Source: Gossypium raimondii (Eukaryota > Streptophyta > Magnoliopsida > Malvales > Malvaceae). Taken from it: DNA of 64,000 bases. Positions 55,447 to 64,000 of this stretch are shown here, piece after piece (positions within the stretch are counted from its first letter, which is position 1; every line of letters starts with the position of its first letter). The translations under genes were made by a program, and so were the position numbers. The DNA lies in contig NC_068577.1 of NCBI RefSeq assembly GCF_025698545.1, positions 6,277,501 through 6,341,500 of the forward strand, written 5' to 3'. The notes below the pieces were generated by a model. It was not told where the DNA came from. It searched no databases and was given only the letters and a program-made list of their open reading frames with translations.

Positions 55447-55561
55447 ACTATAATTTAACCATTTTTAACAATATATATAAAAAGAAAACATTGACAAAAT
55501 CTTTTAGATCTTCATTTTCTTTTTTTAATAATCTCATTATAGATTCTGATAATATTTACTC
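55447..55561. other. Short AT-rich spacer
   Basis: Between the MULE target duplication and a SINE-like sequence; nothing recognised. Confidence 0.4.
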
Positions 55562-55692
55562 TTTTTGATACAATGCTTAGAACTACTCATAACCCCTTCC
55601 CAACCCTTAAATAGGAGGATAATGTGCTCCAGCGCACTCGTCCTCCTATACTGACAATAATAACCATGTCAATCGAGTTAAAACTCAGTTAG
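55562..55692 (-). mobile_element. SINE-like element, copy 2 (longest of three)
   Basis: On the minus strand: GAGTTTTAACTCGATTGACA (A-box region), GTATAGGAGGACGAGTGCGC, TGGAGCACATTATCCTCCTA, then TTTAAGGGTTGGGAAGGGGT and TAGTTCTAAGCATTGTATCA with an A-rich end (AAAAGAG). The head and the GCGCATTATCC-like word match the fragments at 26320 and 61321. A tRNA-derived SINE is likely. Confidence 0.6.
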
Positions 55693-57579
55693 CTTTTAAA
55701 CCTTAAAATTTAAATTTATTATTACTCTTTAAAATATTGGAAGAGAAATTCTTAAATTAAAATATCGTTTTAATAATATATTTTCATTGATTTAACAATA
55801 GTAATCAATTTATATGGGACAGATTTGGACCTGCATGATATAAAGAAAAGAAGGTGCATGAACGAGGTATGAAGCAATCATATTTTGTGGGGGGTTGATA
55901 TGGCCTACCTTGGATTTAATTAAACTTGGATTGTGACCAAAAGAATGTCATGGAAATGGAACAACAATATATGTAGCTACCCAATAATAATGTAGTAAGT
56001 AGGTGAAAATGGAACACTAAAATTTAGTGCATTTGGTGATGGGGTCTGGGCTTATCTTATTTTTTCAATTCTTTCATTCTAGTCCCTTTCTTGGATTTTT
56101 AATATATTAAATGAAAAGGACTATTTTAAAAGATTAAGTTTAAAGTTATTTAATAACATAGGTTAAATTTATATGAGAGAGATAGAGTGGTCCTTTCTAT
56201 CACAAATTTTTTAAAATTTTAATTTCAGGTATGATATTCAATTTATGTACTTTAATTTGTCATAAATCGATTTTATATATTTATATCTTCATTGCTTTGT
56301 TTAAATAATAATGTCAAATTTTGTATATTATATATTAAGACAATAGCTCAATTAGAAAATTATTAAAAAATCATTCAAATTACATTATTATAAAAGTATT
56401 TTTATTTTTTTATAAATTTAATAAAAACTTAGAATGTCTTAAACTTAATATATTAAATTTTATTTTTTATAAATTATATTCAAATTTGATTTTAATATTC
56501 AATTTAATATTTGAGTGTTTTGTCTCAATTTAGTATTTGATTTTGGTTTCAATGTTCAATTTGGTATTTATATCAAACGACATCATGTGACCTAATGAAT
56601 ATTTAACACATGTGCTCTAATAAAAAAATACATAGGTACTTAATTGGGACAATAAATTCAAGTACCAAATTGAACATTGAAAGCCAAACTCAAGTACTTA
56701 AATGGGAAAAATATCAAGTATCAAATTGAAAAAAACTAGGTACCAAATTGAATATTGAAGCTACATTCAAGTACCAAATAATATTTTAATTCTAAGATGA
56801 TATTTTTTGGTATTCTCCGTCTTCGTTTTACCATTTTTGTTCGGGGTTCGTAACTACTCTTCCCAACAATGTCATCTTCAAAGTTTGAACATGTGCCACC
56901 CCTTAAAAATACAATATGCTTTACTATTGCACATCCTAAAATGAAATTAATTTCCATTCCTATTCACTTAAAAAAAATTCTTTACTTAAGTTATGTTCTA
57001 TTTTGATTAAATTAAATCTATTATTTCCATTCACAATGTTTGAATTTAAAATCTTACTTAAGAGAAATCAAGTAATGTTGTAAGACACAGATTGATAGTC
57101 GAAGCCGGTCAAACTACATGTTTTTAGTCAAGGGATAGAATTGAATTATAACTTTTTTAGTGGTTAAAACATAAAATTATCATGTATTAGTTTATGATCT
57201 CATCATCTTTGAAAAGGACTAAACAATTTCTTTTTTTGAGATCCAAAGTGCAAATTTACTATATATAAATGTATAATCTAACAATTCTTAAAAGGGTTGA
57301 ACTAAAATTTTCTGTTTTTGGGGGTTAGGGCCCTGCCAGCCCCTTTTACATTCACCTTTGTTCTCGGGTTCAAAAAAATATAAACACAAATAAATAATAA
57401 TAATAATAATAATATAAACTTTCATTTTATGAATTATAACATGAAAATTAAATATTTAAATTAGTTTTATTTGATTCAAACAATATAATGGTAATGTATA
57501 ATTATATATACTTACAATAAAGTAAAAATAATAATTTAATTCTACTATTAGTCTTTTGTATTAAATATAAGTTATACAC
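55693..57579. other. Intergenic DNA with a small inverted repeat and an (AAT)n run
   Basis: Around 56490-56780 the words CAATGTTCAATTTGGTA and TACCAAATTGAACATTG occur in opposite orientation either side of CATCATGTGACC, possibly a small MITE. A TAA/AAT microsatellite lies at about 57390-57412. No gene. Confidence 0.45.
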
Positions 57580-57582
57580 TTA

Positions 57583-58523
57583 GGCTTAGTTTGGATGGGC
57601 GATATGTTTATCTCTGGCGAGGTTAAAAACTACGGTGACAGTAAGATTAGTTACTGTATCATTGAGACTAGAAACAACGATAGGGTGTGTTTTTGGATTC
57701 AAACGCAGTTGTAACAGTGAGGTGAAAATAGAAAATAACTATTAATGACATTAGATTAAAAATGATATATAATAGAAAAATTTTAAATTATTTTACTTTT
57801 ACGAAATTATTAAAAATATATAAATTTATAAACTTATTTAATAAAATATTAAAATGTATCTTTCGATATTTTATTATAAATATTTTAATTAATTATATAA
57901 TCAATTGCTAAAAGTATAAAGAGAGTAAACTATAACTAAAAGTATGGGAATATTGTCAACTAAAGGGCTCTTTCCTTTTTACTTCAGTGCAAAGCTTCAG
58001 TCAAAATTGAGGGCTCCAGTGTAGAGGTGATAATGGGTTAGGCTACCCGGCCCCGCCCGATGGCTCGCTCGAAAAATGGGAGGGTTCGAGTAAAAATATA
58101 GGTCCGAAATATGGGTTTGGGCAAAAAAATGAGGCCCGTTTAGAAAATGAGCCGAGCCTCGGGTAAAATTTTTTGGCCCAGACCCAGCCTGGCTGAATTA
58201 TATATTAAATATATATTTAATATGGGTCGGGCCGGGTCGGGTCGGGCTCGGGCTTAGCACTCTTTCGAGCCGGACTTGGACAAGTTTTTAGGCCCATATT
58301 TCGGGCTAGGCAAGGCCTGGGCCTGGAAAATAGATCTAAAATTTTTTCTAGGCTCGGCCCGAACCTAGCCCGATCCGGCCCATGATCACCTTTACTCCAG
58401 TGCAATACAAAAATTGGACTCAAACTTGTCACAACTCATCCAAATGGATGATTGTGGTGCGTTTGCACCAAAATCAAGGGTAAACTCGTCTCACTGGAGA
58501 CTACTGGTCTCCCAAAGAGGCCC
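57583..58523. mobile_element. Harbinger/Tourist-like MITE interrupted by a hAT MITE
   Basis: The left end GGCTTAGTTTGGATGGG and the right end, reversed, GGGCCTCTTTGGGAGACC form a loose inverted pair, with TTA outside both (57580-57582 and 58524-58526). A 3-bp TTA duplication and a GGGC...GTTTGG end are typical of Tourist-like elements. Without the nested MITE it is about 560 bp. The ends are imperfect, so the family call is moderate. Confidence 0.55.
58022..58394. mobile_element. hAT-type MITE, 373 bp, same family as 43686-44090
   Basis: Starts TAGAGGTGATAATGGG and ends CCCATGATCACCTTTA, with a perfect 8-bp duplication CTCCAGTG (58014-58021 and 58395-58402). The body shares GGGAGGGTTCG, GTAAAAATATAGG, AAATATGGGTTTGGGCAAAA and GAGGCCCGTTTAGAAAA with the copy at 43686. 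Nested in a Tourist-like MITE. Confidence 0.93.
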
Positions 58524-58526
58524 TTA

Positions 58527-58855
58527 GTAACTATACTTTAATTCAATTATTTTTAATCTTTATACTTTTTAAAATTTAAATTTCATTTATGACGAAATGA
58601 TAATTGTTAAATTTATTAAGCTATGCTATTTTCAATTTAAAAAAAAAACAAATTATAATTTTTATTAAAATAATATAAAAATAATTATTTACTAAAATAA
58701 TACACCAATTTTGTATTGACCAAAATAATTTTTTTGAATGTGTCAAACACTAAATTACCATTTGAAATGGCGATTTCAAGATTATTTATTTATTTATTTT
58801 TGTCAAATGGAGATGTGGGAATTTGTGATATTTTTATTCAATTAAATTGATTTTT
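58527..58855. other. AT-rich spacer
   Basis: No coding potential or repeat recognised. Confidence 0.4.
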
Positions 58856-60045
58856 AAAATGATGAAAAGAGGAAGTTGGGTTAAATTAGTCATATATGTC
58901 AAAAACAAAAGTTTATTGGTTAAATATGTTGAATTTTTGAAAAGTTAGGGAAATAGACTATTTTTGGAGAAAGAGTGGGAAAGCACGCTCAGCTGAACGT
59001 GCTTTTCCTTTATGTTGTATTTTCTGACTTTTTTAAATATAACTAATTTGTTTGGTTAGATGGTTAAATGTTAGTGGTTTTGTCTTTTAAGTCCCAGGTT
59101 TGATTTTTCTCCCACTAGCATTTCATTATTATTTAAATGATAATGATTTCATCTTTGAGACCTAGGTTCAATTCTCCTCTTCTAAATACATTTGTAATTT
59201 TTATTTCGAGTTGTTTCAAGTGTTTTTTAATTAATAATTTTTTCAATTTTTTATTTTTAATTCAATCTTTTTAATTAAAAACTCTTTTATTGTTAACAAA
59301 TAATAAGTATGTAATTATATAATAAAATATATATTTTACATATATCATTATATTAAAATATTTGAAATTAATAACTCTTTTATATATAATATAACCATCA
59401 ACTATTTTTTCAATATATTTTTCTTTATGTATAATATTTATATGTCAAATATTTATTTTCTTCACATATATTGTGAGTACTTTGATTTCTAATATTATAA
59501 AATGAAATAATTATTTCAAATATAATTATTATTTTTATATGTAAAATATTTCAAATATTTTATATGTGAAATATTTCAATTAATTATTTCAAATATCATT
59601 ATGTTTATATGTGAAATATTTTAAATATATAATGCTAAAATTTACTACACTCATGATATGGATTGAATAATAAATATTACGCATATAGAAAATTATATTT
59701 ACTAAAAATTATCATATTTTTAATAATTATTTGATTTTATGAATAAAAGAGTTGTTAATTAAAAGATGAATTAAAATATTTTTTGAAACAATACATTTAT
59801 TAATTAAAATTAAAAAAAACTTGAAACAACATGAAATAAAAATTAAAAATGTGCTTAGAAGAGAGAAATTGAACCTGAGTCTCAAGTACAAAATTATTAG
59901 TCCAGTTGAGTGCACTTTCTCACTTTCTCTTCAAAAACGGTATGTTTCCCTAAATTTTCAAAAAATCAACCTCTTTAACTAATAAATTTTTTTTGACATA
60001 TATGACTAATTTTCACCAGAAAGTTGATCCAACCACTCTATTTTC
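58856..60045. mobile_element. 1.2-kb element with long inverted arms (foldback or MULE-like)
   Basis: The left arm (about 58875-59300) and right arm (about 59730-60030) pair over their lengths. AAATTAGTCATATATGTCAA is opposite TTGACATATATGACTAATTT, GAGACCTAGGTTCAATTCTC opposite AATTGAACCTGAGTCTCAAG, and AATTAAAAACTCTTTTATTG opposite GAATAAAAGAGTTGTTAATT. The centre is extremely AT-rich. No ORF and no clear target duplication. Confidence 0.75.
58977..59008. repeat. Perfect 8-bp-stem hairpin inside the left arm
   Basis: AAAGCACG, loop CTCAGCTGAA, CGTGCTTT, extended by GG/CC on the outside with one bulge. The right arm has only a decayed version (AAAGTGCACTCAACTG). Confidence 0.7.
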
Positions 60046-61320
60046 CTATTTTATCTAAACCTTAAATTTGAAACTTGTCACTTTTTTTTAATTTTGGTAA
60101 ATAAAAATTGTGAACATTAAAATAAAAAATTTAGTGAGTATCAAAATCAAATATATGAAAATTAATTATCACGTTTTTTTTAATTTTGGTAAATAAAAGA
60201 ATTTAATAAAAGGTCAATCATATTAATGATACCTATTAATAGAAATTTTGGTAAAACAAAATTGTGATATTCACTCATTCTTTTGTTGGCATGGTCATTT
60301 ATTTTGCCTTCTAATTTAAAAATAATTTTTTATTATTTGTAAAATCACTCTAAAATGAATGGAAAAGTTATTATCAATTAATTTTGTTGATAGATGTTAA
60401 GTGAACAATTAATGATTTTTAAAATTTTAAAATTTAAAAAGTATACAATTTAGTGAAATTATTTAAAAACATAAAACATATAAAAATATTTTAAAATTTT
60501 AAAATTAATTAATTATTGACATGGTATACACATGAATTGTGTGGATGCTATTGAGGTAATTTGACAAATAATGTAAATTTAAAGGTTAAAAGAGAAGAAA
60601 AATAAATGAAATACTAAAATATTTTTCATTTTAATTTACCAAAATTTTAAATTTTAAGGGTGAGATAAAGTAGGGAAAAAAGTGGGTGGTGTCACTGTCC
60701 CCTTTATTATTTTAAAAATAATTTAATTAAATAAAAAATCACCAACTCCGATTTGGTGCCTGACAGATTAAAAAAATATAAAGAAGAATACGAGGTTTTG
60801 AGTATATTTTCACTAAACATATTTAGTCTAAATTATTATTTAAATTTTAAAAAAATAGTTTCATTCTATGTGCCAAATCTGATCTAAATCTGGAAAAGGG
60901 TGGCATTGAGGGTAAGCAAGGCCTTGCAATGGTGTAAAAGTAATTAAAATTAAATTAAAAATATACTCCAACAAGGGATTCATGATTCAAACCACAAATG
61001 GGGAGTATCTTTGACTGTTCACCAACACTAATTGCAGGGGCATGGAGAGGTTAGAAATTCTCCATCATCTCATCAATTTTGAAACCCTTTTTATTTATTT
61101 AATGAATGAATGTAAGCCATTATTTTTGAAGAAAAAAGGGTCCTCTCCTAACTCTTTTGGCATCACGCTGGCCATGGACCGACAAAGCATTAATGACAAT
61201 AGAGTGGGGTATGCCGCCCATCTCATGCATCAACATTTGACCTTCCATCTAAATAATTGTCACCAATTTTTATATACGATGCAACTATGCAGCATAGGAT
61301 ATTAAAAATATAGTTACCCA
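60046..61320. other. Intergenic DNA, no gene recognised
   Basis: AT-rich. An 87-codon frame at 61042-61305 has no recognisable homology and ordinary composition. Confidence 0.4.
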
Positions 61321-61390
61321 TTGAGTTTTAGTTCGGTTGGTATTGATATTATTATTAATACAGGAGGACAAGGTTTGAACATATTAAAAC
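61321..61390 (+). mobile_element. SINE-like fragment, copy 3
   Basis: TGAGTTTTAGTTCGGTTGGT (A-box like), TACAGGAGGACAAGGTTTGA (B-box like GGTTTGAAC) as in the other two copies, truncated after about 70 bp. Confidence 0.45.
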
Positions 61391-64000
61391 GTGTTTAGTG
61401 AATAAAATTTTACCACTTGACATTGTAAAAAATTGTATAAATAAAAATAAAGAATACCAAAAATTTGTTTACGTAGTTTAGTTTTTTTATGTCTATGGGG
61501 CCTAACTCGATGAGTATTTCTACTATATTTTATCACAAATACAACAAGTGATTCACACTCTATCACTCTCTAAATATAGAGATATCACCTTTATACATAA
61601 ATCCCAGAACATTCACCTCCAAATTCTTCCTCTGTGAACTTGAGCAATAAACACTCAATGTTTACAATTCAGTTTGCAATTACTAAAAAAACAGTTCTTC
61701 AAGTGCTTTCAACAAGCTCTCATACATAACTTAGACAAGTCTTAAAGCATATATCAATTTCGGCTTGTTGACATAAAGTATAAGTGAATTGAAAGTAACT
61801 CATTGAAAATAACAATTACAACATAAACATTCTAAGCATAATCAATCAAAGATATGATGTCCAAAAAGCAACAACACAATTCTAGATCAAATCTCCATGT
61901 TCCAAGGGTTGAATTAAGTCACTCTAATCCAATGGCCAATTTTCAGTAGTCACAAATTGGTTTCCAAAGATTGACCATGTTATCTTCAAAATATCAGCAC
62001 ATTCACTAGTCTAAAGATTTTTTCATTAAATTGTCAATTCAAATACGGCAAGTAAGTTCATTGTCTCAATAACAGTTTGCAGTGGACACTACCAAGTGCT
62101 GCTTAACTTCATCCAACACGCATTGCCTCAACAAACATCATTGCCATTTTCTTTGAATATATTTGTTATACCTACACCTGGCGAACTTACATCATGTTCT
62201 GCCAATTTCGTTAGTGAACATCATGGATTAAAATCATCTTCTGAGCTAAGATCACCTATGAGGCCAAGGCTCTGTGAGCTCATAACCTTGCAAGCTCAAA
62301 ATGTGGAGATCACACCCATGACATGAATAAAATATCTACCACTTACATGTCGTATATATCTCATGTCCTAACATGACAACTCATGTCTATGAGGACATGA
62401 CATCAATAAATCAATTGAGTTCCAAAAAATACGAAATTAATACAGAGATGACATATGGCATCTCGAAAATGGTTAGACACATCCACTTATAAAGGCCATA
62501 AAAATCAAAATAGAATCTCTCTCCTATCATATTCTCAACTATTTCTTTTCTTCCTCTCGAATTCTAATCTCCTAAAAGAAACTCAAACTCCAATCACCCT
62601 CACTTAAAACTTTTCGTCTATAAAATAAACCATCACCAACCACGATAATCCCATATAACTATATTCAAGTTACTACCTCCAATAAAAACAAACAAACTTT
62701 CATTTATTTATTTTGAATTAAAGTGAGGTTCTTAAATTTTGAGTTAACATCACAAGCTCCAATGTCGACATATATACCCGAGGCGAGGGCTGGAGCCGCC
62801 GACCGTACAACCTTGGTATTCTAGGGGTGAAGTTAAAACTTGTAGGGGATAAGAATAAAATTATAAGTTTTTTAAAGATTAAGTTGTAATTTTTATCATT
62901 ATATTAACTTATAATTTCACACTTAAAAAAAATATTAACACTAAAATATCTTATTTTAAAAGGACCAAGATTTCTATTTACCCTCCAAACCATTAACTTT
63001 AAATAATGGTGTTTTATTTGAGATATTATAAGCGTTGGGTGCAGTGGTAAGATACATTATGCTTGTTTGACGTATTTAGTGGGACTGGCAAGGGCCCCGA
63101 CCTCTCTAAAATAGAAAATTATCCATTTAGACCCTTTAGAAATTTTAAAAATTTAAATTAGTAAAGGTAAAATTACACTTTGCCCCCCAAAAATGATAAA
63201 AAATTGATTTAATCTTTTAAAAATTATAAGCCCTAAAAAAGATTTCTAGCTTCACCCCTGCAAGCAAGAACGCATGTTCAAATCTTAGAGATGATATTAT
63301 TGAGAGAAGTAGCCACAAACCTAAATATGAACGATAAAACGAACATAGATCATAACACCAAAAAATTCATTAACTTTAAATAATGACCATTTATTTGAAA
63401 TATTATGTACATGTATTATTATATTATACATTACTAGTGGAGTCTTATGGTTAAAAATTGGCCATGAGTTTCATTTATTTATTATTTTTTATATATCAAT
63501 TAAGGATATGTGGTGGCTTCTTAATTCCGCTTGTGGAGCTAAAAAGACTTCACTGCTAACGTATCAAATAATTGTCCATATAATCAATGAGAAATTTAAG
63601 AGTAGAAGTAGACTTCTTCCTTAAGCATTTGAACCAATTTTAAATTTTGGAGTGGTCATTGCTGAAAGGACTTTACTTGCATCCACTCCCGACTTGGACA
63701 TGATTAGTCTCAGACCATAAAATGAATGATGGCACATATGGTTATACCAAAAATTATAATTATCCATACATAAATTCTTTTAAGTAATATTTGATAAATT
63801 GAAAAGTTGAGTGCTAAAAAATTATGTTATACTTTTAGTATTGACTCCACTATTACTAAATTTATTTTGGTAAGTTGTTTGGTATATGAATAAAATTACA
63901 TACGGAATATAATTATGTTGCTTCGTAAAATTAAAATTTGATTTTTAAAAATATTATTTCTTAATTTTAATCTTATTAATCAATAATTTTTATTTCACAG
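61391..64000. other. Intergenic DNA, no gene recognised
   Basis: A somewhat less AT-rich block (61550-62680) with no frame that I can link to a protein. Near 62822 CTAGGGGTGAAGTTAAAA and near 63245 TTCTAGCTTCACCCCTG are an inverted pair, a possible small hAT-like MITE without a matching duplication. GTGCAGTGGTAAGAT at 63039 and GTTCAAATCTT at 63273 recall split tRNA-type A and B boxes on its two sides. None of this is firm. Confidence 0.35.

Noticed and set aside
61042..61305. 87-codon frame
   Set aside because: Single short frame without homology, promoter or codon signal.
63030..63290. tRNA gene
   Set aside because: A- and B-box-like words are 230 bp apart with a MITE-like insert, and no cloverleaf can be drawn.

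Overview
The window is nuclear DNA from a flowering plant. Genes are split by GT-AG introns, the background is AT-rich, and much of the sequence is nested retrotransposons, MULEs, hAT-like MITEs, SINEs and a chloroplast DNA fragment. The style of the repeats (gypsy LTRs full of CACACGGGCGTGTG-like motifs, plant-mobile-domain MULEs) resembles what I know of cotton (Gossypium, Malvaceae). That species assignment is inference.

Four host genes are well supported. They are 40S ribosomal protein S6 (20.47-23.15 kb, +, 6 exons, 250 aa), a nuclear poly(A)-binding protein of the PABN/PABPN1 type (26.86-31.10 kb, +, 6 exons, 195 aa), a plastid class II DAHP synthase (33.77-38.00 kb, +, 5 exons, 516 aa) and an intronless EXORDIUM/PHI-1-like secreted protein (39.08-39.98 kb, -, 299 aa). 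All four reading frames join cleanly. They are unrelated neighbours, not a pathway.

0-20 kb is a transposon graveyard. Three related Ty3/gypsy LTRs lie at 2.1-9.4 kb with scraps of pol. A MULE carrying a plant mobile domain (PMD) gene, truncated beside a telomere-like array, fills 9.7-13.0 kb. A chloroplast rpl14 fragment follows. An Athila-like element (5' LTR/leader and broken gag, 13.9-19.4 kb) is interrupted by a solo gypsy LTR with a perfect 5-bp target duplication.

20-40 kb is the gene island. It also holds a long foldback repeat (about 23.85-25.0 kb), a decayed pogo/Tigger-like element (31.7-33.3 kb) and a run of about ten ~115-bp tandem repeats in the first intron of the DAHP synthase gene.

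40-64 kb is again transposon-rich. It holds a complete 3.3-kb PMD MULE with a hAT MITE inserted in its telomere-like tract; another hAT MITE; a LINE RNase H remnant; a complete 7.85-kb MULE with a perfect 9-bp target duplication that carries a MuDR-type transposase, a convergent PMD gene and an unidentified third ORF; nested MITEs at 57.6-58.5 kb; a 1.2-kb inverted repeat at 58.9-60.0 kb; and tRNA-like SINE fragments. The last 4 kb show no gene I can support.
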